Assembly (NCBI RefSeq): GCF_015353075.1
Contig: NZ_CP064187.1
Location: 1,364,001-1,428,000 of the forward strand
From: Rhizobium sp. 007
GTDB lineage: Bacteria; Pseudomonadota; Alphaproteobacteria; Rhizobiales; Rhizobiaceae
Length of the DNA stretch: 64,000 nt
Direction of reading: 5' to 3'
Positions 34,638 through 42,871 of this stretch are shown piece after piece; the stretch's first letter is position 1, and each line of letters opens with the position of its first letter. Below the pieces are notes generated by a model, which ran no database searches, was not told the origin of the DNA, and saw nothing but the letters and a program-made list of their open reading frames with translations. The position numbers and the translations under genes are program-made.

Positions 34638-36523
34638 ACGTGGCGCCATTCGTGACCAGACAGAGAAGGTCGACGGCGGCTCGTGCTGCTAGGCAGGACG
34701 CGCTCGAGCCCATCTTTGCAGGCTGGAGCTGCGCCGCCTACTGGTTCGGCGTCGCCTGCTGGCTCGCCGCGCTTGCCTATTTCTGGACATGGTGGCTGCA
34801 GCCCGCCCATGTGATCTCAACGCCGGCATTCATCATGACGACGGCGACCGTTGCCTGGGTCACGCTGATCCCGGCCTATTTCATCTTCATCTTCGTCAAT
34901 GCGAAGCGGATGAAGCCTTCGGCAGCCGTCCCCCCGGGCCGCATCGCCATGGTGGTCACCAAGGTGCCGTCCGAGCCCTTCGAGGTGGTGCGGAAGACAT
35001 TGCTCGCCATGCTGGATCAGAAAGGCGTCGAGTTCGACATCTGGCTCGCCGACGAGGATCCGGCGGAAGAGACGAAGCGCTGGTGCGCCCGGCACGGCAT
35101 CTTCATTTCGACGCGCAAGGGCGTTGCCGCCTATCACCGGACTGAGTGGCCGCGCCGGACGCGTTGCAAGGAAGGCAACCTTGCTTATTTTTATGATCGC
35201 TACGGTTATGACCGCTATGATTTCGTGGCGCAGTTCGATGCCGACCACGTACCGGAGCCGACCTATCTGCAGGAAGTCATGAAGCCCTTCGCCGATCCAT
35301 GCGTCGGCTATGTCTCGGCTCCCAGCATCTGCGATGCGAATGCCGCCGACAGTTGGGCCGCAAGAGGCAGGCTCTATGCCGAGGCAAGCCTCCATGGTTC
35401 GCTTCAGGCGGGTTACAATGGCGGCTGGGCGCCGCTCTGCATCGGCTCGCATTATGCCGTGCGCACCGCAGCGTTGCGTGAGATCGGCGGCCTCGGGCCG
35501 GAGCTTGCCGAAGATCACTCGACGACGCTGATGATGAATGCCGGCGGATGGCGCGGCGTGCATGCGCTCGATGCGATCGCCAATGGCGACGGCCCGGCGA
35601 CGTTTGCCGATCTCGTCGTCCAGGAATTCCAGTGGTCGCGGAGCCTGGTGACGATCCTGCTGCAATATTCGCGCACTTACGTGCCGAAGCTGCCGCTGAA
35701 GCTGAAGTTCCAGTTCCTGTTTTCGCAGGTCTGGTATCCGCTGTTTTCGGCGTTCATGGCGCTAATGTTCGCCCTGCCGGTCTTGGCCTTGCTGACAGGT
35801 CACGTCTTCGTCGGCGTCACCTATCCGGACTTCCTGCTGCATTTCTCGCCGCTGTCTCTTGTGCTGATTGCGCTTGCTCTCTTCTGGAGGCGCAGCGCAA
35901 CGTTCCGGCCATATGACGCCAAGCTTTTCGGCTGGGAAGGCATTGCCTTCGTTCTCCTACGCTGGCCGTGGTCGCTTGCCGGAAGCCTGGCTGCGCTGCG
36001 CGATCACGTCACCGGCTCCTTTGTCGATTTCCGCATCACGCCGAAGGGCACGCAAGCGCAGAGGACGCTGCCGCCGGTCGTTCTGCTTCCCTATGTGCTG
36101 CTGGCTGGTATTTCCCTTGCCGCGATGGTGCTGGCACCTGCCGAAGGCGCTGCCCGCGGCTTTTATATCTTCGCCGGCATCAACGCCGTGATCTATGCCG
36201 CGCTGACCATGCTGATCGTCGCGCACCACGCACGCGAGAACGGCTTGCCGTTTATGCCCCGCTCACGCGGTCTAAGGCTCGTGGCGGCCAGCGCGCTGAC
36301 GCTTCTTGTCGCCGGCAGCGGCGAAATCCGCCTGCACGGCCTGAGCAGCCTCGAAGCGCTGTCGCATGGCCAGGGCATCGTCAGTTTCACGGAAGCAAAA
36401 TTCGCAGTCGCAGGCGCCGGTCTCGGCGGCGGCAAGACGCGGATCGTCAAATTCCGCTTCAAGTGGAATGGGTTCCGGCAGCAGGCTGCCGCAGGATCAA
36501 AGAGAGTGGAGCCGAGCGCGTAG
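34634..36523 (+). CDS. GT2 family membrane glycosyltransferase (cellulose synthase-like)
   Basis: 629-aa processive-type polysaccharide synthase. Two N-terminal membrane helices (about 31-55 and 65-88) precede the cytosolic GT2 domain. That domain has the motifs LADED (138-142), DADH (D202, D204), the catalytic AEDHS (D294) and QEFQW (330-334, the Q-x-x-[QR]-W site). At least six more membrane helices follow, and the protein ends in a basic tail. It would polymerise a UDP-sugar made by the two upstream enzymes and thread it through the membrane. It overlaps the epimerase gene, so all three are coupled. There is no PilZ domain. Confidence 0.88.
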   Translation: MNVAPFVTRQRRSTAARAARQDALEPIFAGWSCAAYWFGVACWLAALAYFWTWWLQPAHVISTPAFIMTTATVAWVTLIPAYFIFIFVNAKRMKPSAAVPPGRIAMVVTKVPSEPFEVVRKTLLAMLDQKGVEFDIWLADEDPAEETKRWCARHGIFISTRKGVAAYHRTEWPRRTRCKEGNLAYFYDRYGYDRYDFVAQFDADHVPEPTYLQEVMKPFADPCVGYVSAPSICDANAADSWAARGRLYAEASLHGSLQAGYNGGWAPLCIGSHYAVRTAALREIGGLGPELAEDHSTTLMMNAGGWRGVHALDAIANGDGPATFADLVVQEFQWSRSLVTILLQYSRTYVPKLPLKLKFQFLFSQVWYPLFSAFMALMFALPVLALLTGHVFVGVTYPDFLLHFSPLSLVLIALALFWRRSATFRPYDAKLFGWEGIAFVLLRWPWSLAGSLAALRDHVTGSFVDFRITPKGTQAQRTLPPVVLLPYVLLAGISLAAMVLAPAEGAARGFYIFAGINAVIYAALTMLIVAHHARENGLPFMPRSRGLRLVAASALTLLVAGSGEIRLHGLSSLEALSHGQGIVSFTEAKFAVAGAGLGGGKTRIVKFRFKWNGFRQQAAAGSKRVEPSA

Positions 36524-36569
36524 AGTCAAAGCCATGTCGGCGGGTGCGCTTCGGTTGAAGGAGGGTGCA

Positions 36570-37076
36570 ATGAGAATAGGAACAAGAACATATGGCGCGG
36601 CGGCTGCCGTCCTTAGCCTGGTACTTTGCTTGCCGGGCTCGGCGGCGGGAGCCGAAGCGAAGAAAGCGCCGATGCCGCTCAGCGCCTACGAACTCTACCA
36701 GCTCTATCGCGACAAGACCTGGACCTGGGGCGCCGGCGGCGGCCGCTTCATGGACGAAGGCCGCCGCTTCGTCGCCTGGACGAACGACGGCGGAAAGCAA
36801 TGGGTGGCCGAGGGCCGGTGGGCCGTCGACGATCTCGGACAGATGTGCATGCGCGCCACCTGGACGAACGAACAGGGCCCGGCCCGCGTCAGCACCTGCT
36901 TCGGTCACCGCAAGATCGGCAGGGTGATTTATCAGAAGCGCCAGCCCGACGGCAATTGGTACATCTTCCGCCACGCCTCAGCGCGCGCCGGCGATGAATA
37001 TCTCAAGCTCGTGCCGGCCGACACCGTCAGCGCCAATGCGGATGCCTACAGGCAGAAGCTGATGGCTCGCAGGTAA
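36570..37076 (+). CDS. DUF995-type exported protein
   Basis: 168 aa from the ATG at 36570 with GGAGGG five bases upstream; the frame extends back into the glycosyltransferase. A Sec signal (AAAAVLSLVLCLPGSAAGAEA) precedes a compact domain with YQLYRDKTWTWGAGGGRF, WAVDDLGQMCMRATW and CFGHRKIGRVIYQKR. This Trp- and Gly-rich pattern fits the rhizobial DUF995 family of unknown function. It lies inside the polysaccharide cluster, 12 bases before the GH26-like gene. Confidence 0.78.
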   Translation: MRIGTRTYGAAAAVLSLVLCLPGSAAGAEAKKAPMPLSAYELYQLYRDKTWTWGAGGGRFMDEGRRFVAWTNDGGKQWVAEGRWAVDDLGQMCMRATWTNEQGPARVSTCFGHRKIGRVIYQKRQPDGNWYIFRHASARAGDEYLKLVPADTVSANADAYRQKLMARR

Positions 37077-37088
37077 GAGGAAAAAGCC

Positions 37089-38054
37089 ATGAAGAAGTTA
37101 AGGGAAAGAATAGTCTCGGCCACCGCGATCGCGCTGCTGCTGTCGGTCGCAGCTGACCCAGTAACGCCGAGCCTGGCGCAGGAAGCAGCTGGAGTTCCAG
37201 CACCCTTGAACCAGACAATCGTTGACAAGCGTCCCGTTCTGCATGCGGACGGCATCAAGTTCGGCGCCTATGACCCGCACGGCGATTTCACGTCGCAGCA
37301 AGGTGTCGCGACCGAACACCTGTTCCTGCCGTGGGAAGACGTCGATCTCGAAACGCTGAAGGCGGCAGACGCCTATGCGCAGGCGAGGGGACGCAACCTG
37401 CTGATTTCCGTCGAACCCTGGTCATGGGATGTCGACTGGCGGCTGACCTCCGATGAGCTGCGCCAGAAGGTCCTACGCGGCGATTACGATGTCAACATGC
37501 GTGCGATCGCCCAGATGATCACAAAGCTCAAGAGCCCGGTCATCGTCCGCTGGGGGCAGGAAATGGAAGATCAGAACAGCCGGTTCTCCTGGGCTGGCTG
37601 GAACCCGCGCGACTATGTCAGCGCATACCGGCGGATGATGGATATCGTGCGTGCCGAGGCGCCTGGGGTGGAAGTGATGTGGTCGCCGAAGGGACTGGAC
37701 GGACTCGATGCCTACTATCCGGGTGACGATTATGTCGATCTCGTTGGCCTCTCCGTCTTCGGCCTGGAGCCCTACGACACACTCGCTTATGGCGGTCCGC
37801 GTGACTTCCGCCAGGCGCTGACGGACGGCTACCGCCGAGTCTCGGGATACGGCAAGCCCATCTGGGTAGCCGAACTGGGCTATGAAGGGAGAGACGCCTA
37901 CATGCGGCCGTGGATCGATACCGTCACGTTGAAGCACAGCGATTTTCCGAAACTGGAAGAAGTCGTCTATTTCAACGACCGCGACGTCCATGCCTGGCCC
38001 TTCAATCTCGGCCGTCCCAACTGGAGGGTCATCAAGGGCGACGAGACGAACTAG
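37089..38054 (+). CDS. Exported glycoside hydrolase, GH26-like
   Basis: 321-aa protein with a signal peptide (about 1-30) and a TIM-barrel of the GH26 (beta-mannanase-like) clan. The candidate acid/base Glu is in VRWGQEMED and the candidate nucleophile Glu in IWVAELGYEG. WSWDVDW and MWSPKGLDGLDAYYPGDDYVD also fit. Such hydrolases inside synthase clusters usually trim or help release the exported polymer. The substrate is not deducible. It is the last gene of the uxs-led cluster. Confidence 0.82.
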   Translation: MKKLRERIVSATAIALLLSVAADPVTPSLAQEAAGVPAPLNQTIVDKRPVLHADGIKFGAYDPHGDFTSQQGVATEHLFLPWEDVDLETLKAADAYAQARGRNLLISVEPWSWDVDWRLTSDELRQKVLRGDYDVNMRAIAQMITKLKSPVIVRWGQEMEDQNSRFSWAGWNPRDYVSAYRRMMDIVRAEAPGVEVMWSPKGLDGLDAYYPGDDYVDLVGLSVFGLEPYDTLAYGGPRDFRQALTDGYRRVSGYGKPIWVAELGYEGRDAYMRPWIDTVTLKHSDFPKLEEVVYFNDRDVHAWPFNLGRPNWRVIKGDETN

Positions 38055-38180
38055 GCGTCATCGACCAAGAGCTGTGGATGGCTAGCCCGGTTTCTCACGA
38101 CTGCACCGGGCTGGCGCAGGCCAGCAGAAGTGGATTATAAGCGAGCTATCGACCCCGATCTGCTGATAGGCACGCCCGAC

Positions 38181-39146
38181 ATGACACACTCTGGCTCGGT
38201 GATCGACTGGCTTCTCCACTCCGACCCATCGATCCGATGGCAGGTGATGCGCGACCTGATTGACGCCCCGGAGCCGGAGTGGGCGGCGGAGCGGACGAAG
38301 GTGGAGACCGAGGGCTGGGGCGCCAGGCTTCTTTCCTACCAGGACGAGGACGGGCAATGGGCGGGCGGCTCCTTCGTCCCAGCCGATTTTGATTCTCGCG
38401 AGTGGAAGAAGCACGGTCAGCCGTGGACGGCCACGACCTTTTCGTTGTCGCAGCTGCGGGAGTTTGGTCTCAATCCATCGTCGGATCGGGCCAAACGAAC
38501 TGTCGAATTGATCGGCGCTAACGCACGTTGGGATGAGGGCGGCCAGCGCTACTGGGAGGGCGAAGTCGAGGAGTGCATCAACGGCCGGACCGTTGCCGAT
38601 GGCGCCTATTTTGGGGTTGACGTCTCGTCCATTGTCGACAGGCTGGTAGGCGAACGCCTCGCTGACGGCGGCTGGAACTGTGAGAGGCTCAACGGCTCGG
38701 TCCGCTCGTCATTCGCCAGCACGATCAACGTGCTGGAAGGGCTCCTTGAGTACGAGAGAGCCACGGGGGGTACGCGTCAATCTCAAGAGGCTCGTAGGTC
38801 TGGCGAGGAGTATCTCCTGGAGCGCAACCTCTTCCGCCGTCTCGGCACGGGTGAGCCGGCAGACGAGCGGTTTCTGCGCTTCCTGCATCCGAACCGTTGG
38901 CGCCACGACGTCTTGCGTGCGCTCGACTATTTCCGCTTCTCTGCGATGTTGACCGGCGCCGATCCCGACCCGCGACTTGGCGAGGCTATCGGCCACGTCC
39001 GTTCCAGACGCCTGGAGAACGGCACCTGGCCGCTCGACTGGAGCCTGACGGGGCGGGTGTGGTTCGAGGTCGACGACGGGCAGGGCGAGCCCTCGCGATG
39101 GGTGACCCTCCGGGCGATGCGGGTGCTTAGGTGGTGGGAGGGTTAA
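38181..39146 (+). CDS. Squalene-cyclase/prenyltransferase-like alpha-alpha toroid protein
   Basis: 321 aa from the ATG at 38181 (MTHSGSVIDW); a GTG at 38130 is an alternative start. The repeated helix pairs with SIRWQVMRDLID, GWGARLLSYQDEDGQWAGG, LADGGWNCERLNGSVRSSF and LENGTWPLDW resemble QW-like motifs of terpene-cyclase toroids. It lacks the DxDD cyclase motif, so it is probably not a squalene cyclase in function. It is separated from the polysaccharide cluster by 126 bases and its base use differs slightly (more DGGW/EGW codons with less bias). Confidence 0.65.
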   Translation: MTHSGSVIDWLLHSDPSIRWQVMRDLIDAPEPEWAAERTKVETEGWGARLLSYQDEDGQWAGGSFVPADFDSREWKKHGQPWTATTFSLSQLREFGLNPSSDRAKRTVELIGANARWDEGGQRYWEGEVEECINGRTVADGAYFGVDVSSIVDRLVGERLADGGWNCERLNGSVRSSFASTINVLEGLLEYERATGGTRQSQEARRSGEEYLLERNLFRRLGTGEPADERFLRFLHPNRWRHDVLRALDYFRFSAMLTGADPDPRLGEAIGHVRSRRLENGTWPLDWSLTGRVWFEVDDGQGEPSRWVTLRAMRVLRWWEG

Positions 39147-39254
39147 CCGATCGGGAAATACTCCCACCAGGCCCACGAACGTTTCGCCAACTGAGAGATC
39201 GAGGCTGCTCGTTTCGCTGGCGCACAGCGCCTGGGGCTGACAGGGCCTAAAACG

Positions 39255-39281
39255 AAAACGGCGCCAAAGCGGCGCCGTTTT
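39255..39281. terminator. Bidirectional terminator
   Basis: An 11-bp stem AAAACGGCGCC / GGCGCCGTTTT with a 5-base loop, bounded by A and T runs, so it works on both strands. It lies between the convergent toroid-like gene and the 47-aa DUF1127 gene. Confidence 0.85.
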
Positions 39282-39303
39282 TGGTGTATCACGCCTGCCG
39301 CGA

Positions 39304-39447
39304 TTAGCGGAACGAGCGGGATGCGATGTTGCGGATCTCGTAGCGGCTGATGCCGATGTCGGAGAGCGTCTGGTTCGAAAGGTTGCCCAGCTCATTGAGC
39401 GTGCGGCGGTAGCTAATCCAGCTCTTAGCAATGCGGATCGGGTTCAT
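39304..39447 (-). CDS. DUF1127 small protein (47 aa)
   Basis: Very small basic protein, MNPIRIAKSWISYRRTLNEL followed by the DUF1127 core NLSNQTLSDIGISRYEIRNI. The start at 39447 has AGGAAG six bases upstream; another ATG two codons earlier (39453) sits directly on that ribosome site and is less likely. DUF1127 proteins in alphaproteobacteria have been linked to RNA binding, phosphate or carbon control and stress, and are often near small RNAs. A second DUF1127 gene is 300 bases upstream on the same strand. It ends at the bidirectional terminator. Confidence 0.85.
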   Translation of the reverse strand: MNPIRIAKSWISYRRTLNELGNLSNQTLSDIGISRYEIRNIASRSFR

Positions 39448-39670
39448 TGTCATCTTCCTTAGAACGTTGCCTCGCGGGCGGCGCCATCGCCGTCTCTGCG
39501 GTTGACATTCATATAGTGGTTCCCGGTCATATTGTGCAGTGCAAAGAAAAGGCATCTGCTATGCATTTGTGCAATGTGGTGCACGATAAATACGCAGGAG
39601 CCATTTTTTGAGCGGTAAAGAGAAGGCGTTTTTCGCTGCAACTGTTGCGAAAGTTAAATTTGAACAAAAG

Positions 39671-39704
39671 AAAACGCCCGCTGCCGAAGGCACCGGGCGT
39701 TTTG
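39671..39704 (-). terminator. Terminator after the 48-aa DUF1127 gene
   Basis: Stem AAAACGCCCG / CGGGCGTTTT around a 14-base loop. On the minus strand it ends TTTTCTTTTG, giving a rho-independent terminator about 40 bases after the stop at 39745. Confidence 0.8.
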
Positions 39705-39744
39705 AAGGAGGAGATCAGCTTGGGAGGACGCTGATCGCCTTGAA

Positions 39745-39891
39745 TTAGCGGCCAGAAGCCTCGCGAGCAACGCGATGGATGTCCGAACGGTCGATGCCGA
39801 GGTCGTGCAATTCGCGGTTGGTCATGCGGCCGAGTTCGGTAACCGTCTGACGGTATTTGCGCCAGTTGTTGAACGAGCGTGTGAAGTTCAT
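39745..39891 (-). CDS. DUF1127 small protein (48 aa)
   Basis: MNFTRSFNNWRKYRQTVTEL followed by GRMTNRELHDLGIDRSDIHRV is a full DUF1127 protein. The start at 39891 has AAGGGG six bases upstream. It is a paralogue of the 47-aa gene at 39304, with its own terminator between them, so the two are separate transcripts. The anti-Shine-Dalgarno sRNA lies about 430 bases upstream on the same strand. The 433 bases in between hold no gene that I can support. Confidence 0.87.
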   Translation of the reverse strand: MNFTRSFNNWRKYRQTVTELGRMTNRELHDLGIDRSDIHRVAREASGR

Positions 39892-40324
39892 TTTAATCCC
39901 CTTTCCGAGGGCTTGCCATCTGCCAGCTGCTGCCCATCAGCGCTGGCTTGCGTTTGATGACCAGAATATATGTTGCGCCGCGAAGAACTAACAGAGACAA
40001 GATTTCATTCCACCTATGCATTCGACGCAAGTCTCTGGCGGGAAATTACGTGAATCCGGCGCCTTCTGGTCAACGAATAGGCAGAATGTTTTTTTGGCGG
40101 GCATGGCATTAAGTTCGATTGCTCAAATCGCCGTCAGCCGGCATCGCTGCCGCCATGGTCGCTCTCTCAAATTCGAATCAGCACCATCTCGCCCTTTGAC
40201 ACAGTTTTGGTATTGGCAAGAGACCGGCGCGTTTCCCAAACCGTCGGAGCCGGGCGTTTCACGACTTGGCGAGCATCTCGGCGAAATCCTTGCAAACTGG
40301 CAGGCTAATCGTTTTATGCCGCGC

Positions 40325-40445
40325 AACCAAAACGCCCACCGGGGGAGGATCCGGTGGGCGTCATGTTGGTGACTGACAACTGGGAGGAGGAGTGTTGTCA
40401 GTCTATCGGAGGGCGCTGGGAGGAGGAGTGCGCTGCTCCGAATTT
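40325..40445 (-). ncRNA. Small RNA with two anti-Shine-Dalgarno hairpin loops (alpha-r14/NfeR1-like or 'cuckoo' type)
   Basis: Read on the minus strand, three hairpins follow one another. The first (40413-40433) has the loop CUCCUCCUCCC on a GCGC stem. The second (40371-40403) has a perfect 10-bp stem GACTGACAAC / GTTGTCAGTC with the same loop. The third (40332-40361) is an 11-bp GC-rich stem followed by TTTT, a rho-independent terminator. The two loop sequences are identical over 13 bases and are complementary to GGAGG ribosome sites. This layout fits the alphaproteobacterial alpha-r14 family (NfeR1 in Sinorhizobium), and the wider 'cuckoo' RNAs, which repress mRNAs by pairing with their ribosome sites. 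The 5' end is approximate. The 311 bases to 40756 show no gene. Confidence 0.82.
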
Positions 40446-40756
40446 CGTTGCGGACATCATATCCGCAGGCATCCGGCAAACCGGGCCGGGCTGCCATGCC
40501 CGCGCTTCTTGATCGTCAATATAGTATGACTAATGATTATTTTGCAGTGCAATATTTTCATGGTGGCCATGCGTTTCATGCATGCCTTATCTGCAACGAC
40601 TCTATACTAGCTCGCTGCTGTTAATGCCCGGTAAATTCCGTACCAAGTTCGCACAGTGAAGTATCTTGAACGGCATAGGTTCGGGAGATTGCGAAAGACG
40701 CTGCTCCGTCTATAAGATTTGATGGGAAAGCCGCTGGAATCGGCACGGAGGCAGGC

Positions 40757-41860
40757 ATGTATCGGGGACGGTTGGAGCGGGATCTGTCGCTCTGGGTGGA
40801 AAAGGGTCTGCTGCCCGAGGCGATGGCGGAATTGCTGCTTGTCGAATATGACAGCCGGCCTGCAAGTTTCAGTCTCGGCAATGTGCTGATGGTGCTTGCC
40901 GCGGTCTTGCTTGCGGCGGCAGTCCTGCTGCTCATCGCCTCCAACTGGGAGGCGATCCCGCGGCTGGTCCGCGTCGGCGCGATCCTCGCCCTGATCTGGG
41001 CTGTTTATCTCGGCGCCGCACTATTGTTTGCCCGAGGGGCTTCGGCGGTTGCGAGCGGCCTCCTCGTCGTCGGTGCCCTGAGCTTCGGCGGCGCGATCTC
41101 CCTCATCGGCCAGATGTATCATCTGTCGGGTGACGAGCAGACTGTCATGTATCTCTGGTTCGCGGTCGCGACCGTGTCTGCCGCGCTCTTCCGCTCAGGT
41201 GCCGTGACTGCCATAGCCGGCTTTCTGTCCTGGGCCTCATTCGCTGTCTATCTGACGGACTACGGCGCGCGTTGGGTGGGCTTCGATCCCTGGGCGCCGC
41301 CCGTCATGGCCGTGGTCATTGTCGCACTGGTGCGCTTTACCGGCGCCGATCGTGCACGGCATCTTGCCTATCTGCTTGCTGTGGGCTGGCTTGCATGGCT
41401 CTACACCTTGCATGAAGATATCCGGATGGCGTTCGCCTTCGTGCTTTGCGGCATGGCCGCGTTCGTGGCCGTCAGCCTGCCGCCGCTGCGTGGCCTTGCA
41501 TTCATAAGGACTGCGGGTGCTGCGCCGGCCTTTTACGCATTCTTGGTGGCGGCAGTCGGATTGCTGTTGCTCAACATAGAGCACGATGAAAGCGGGCCGC
41601 TTGTTGTGGTCGGCATGGCAACGCTCGCAATGGCCGTGCTTGCGATCGCGCTGCAGGGCCGAGACAACGGCGCCGTGCGCTATCTTGCCTACGCCACCTT
41701 TGCCGCCGAGGTTTTCTATCTTGCTTCCGTCACAGTCGGTTCGATCCTCGGAACGTCGAGCCTCTTTCTTCTGTCCGGTCTGCTGGTGGCGATCGTCGCC
41801 TGGGTGGTGATCCGCCTTGAGAGACGTTTCGGTGCAAGGTCGACGGAGGTGACGGAATGA
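40757..41860 (+). CDS. DUF2157 multi-pass membrane protein
   Basis: 367 aa, with a soluble N-terminus (YRGRLERDLSLWVEKGLLPE) typical of DUF2157, then about ten to twelve hydrophobic segments including ALSFGGAISLIGQMYHLSGD, the family signature. Function is unknown. The last codons overlap the GDYXXLXY gene by four bases (ATGA), a pairing found in many proteobacteria and implying a joint membrane role. Confidence 0.85.
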   Translation: MYRGRLERDLSLWVEKGLLPEAMAELLLVEYDSRPASFSLGNVLMVLAAVLLAAAVLLLIASNWEAIPRLVRVGAILALIWAVYLGAALLFARGASAVASGLLVVGALSFGGAISLIGQMYHLSGDEQTVMYLWFAVATVSAALFRSGAVTAIAGFLSWASFAVYLTDYGARWVGFDPWAPPVMAVVIVALVRFTGADRARHLAYLLAVGWLAWLYTLHEDIRMAFAFVLCGMAAFVAVSLPPLRGLAFIRTAGAAPAFYAFLVAAVGLLLLNIEHDESGPLVVVGMATLAMAVLAIALQGRDNGAVRYLAYATFAAEVFYLASVTVGSILGTSSLFLLSGLLVAIVAWVVIRLERRFGARSTEVTE

Positions 41861-42447
41861 ATGCGTTGTCTTCAAAACGTCAATCGGGCAGGGCTTACCT
41901 GATTGCGGCGGTCATTGCTGCCGCCCTCCAGACCATCATTCTGGGATACATAATCGAAAGCCGCGCGGCGATCCTGCGTAGCGGCACCGAAGTCCTGCTG
42001 AAGACGACACCTGTCGATCCACGTGATTTCCTGCGTGGCGACTACGTCGTGCTGAATTACGAGATTTCGTCGGTTCCGGCACAGACGGTGGTCGGCGAAC
42101 TGCCCACCGTACCGGGCGAGCAGACGCTCTGGGTCCGCTTGAAAAAGCAGCCGGACGGCTTTTGGGCAATCGCCGAATCGTCGTTCCAGCCGCTCCCCGA
42201 GGCAGCGGAAAGCGCCGTGCTCAAGAGCCGTCCATTTTACAGCTACGGTGTGCGCACGGCCGACACGATCCGCGCCGAATACGGGATCGAACGCTATTAT
42301 GTGCCGGAAGGCCAAGGCAAGCCGCTGGAGGAGGCCCGGCAGGACGGCAGCGTTTCGATTGCTGCGCGTATTTCAAGCGATGGCACGGCTCAGATCCGCA
42401 GCTTGCTCGTAGACGGCAAGCCCGCCTATGAGGAGCCGCTTTACTGA
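41857..42447 (+). CDS. GDYXXLXY-motif protein
   Basis: 196-aa protein with one N-terminal membrane helix (AYLIAAVIAAALQTIILGYI) and the family signature GDYVVLNYEIS in a periplasmic domain, followed by LKKQPDGFWAI and YYVPEGQGKPLEEAR. The family accompanies DUF2157 membrane proteins; no function is established. It is coupled to the DUF2157 gene by a four-base overlap and is followed by tRNA-Leu. Confidence 0.87.
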   Translation: MNALSSKRQSGRAYLIAAVIAAALQTIILGYIIESRAAILRSGTEVLLKTTPVDPRDFLRGDYVVLNYEISSVPAQTVVGELPTVPGEQTLWVRLKKQPDGFWAIAESSFQPLPEAAESAVLKSRPFYSYGVRTADTIRAEYGIERYYVPEGQGKPLEEARQDGSVSIAARISSDGTAQIRSLLVDGKPAYEEPLY

Positions 42448-42601
42448 CTTTGGCGAAATGCCAGGAGAGGGGCCTTGCAGCCCAAAAAATCCCTGTCATT
42501 TGGCCTTCATTTTTCCTTTGCCTCCACCAAATCGGGTGATATAGAGACGCCGCGCTCCGGAAGGCCTCATGTGCAGGCAAATGCATTGCGGTTTTGCGAA
42601 C

Positions 42602-42686
<85 letters not shown>

Positions 42687-42871
42687 AAGCTGGCTTGCAG
42701 GTGGGAGGACCGGGATAGGTCGCCCCAATTACCCGGCAGGATGGCGCCGTCCCCCCTTGGGTGGGATGCATTGGAATCTGACAAAAGCCACGCGCGGCAA
42801 TTTTCCGGCGTCGTGCTCATCGAAACGAACGGCGTCTGGGCACGGCCGCCACGAAATGAAGGTAGGAAGAC

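Noticed and set aside
33498..34649. 383-aa minus-strand frame opposite the 4-epimerase
   Set aside because: No domain, and the epimerase motifs are complete on the plus strand.
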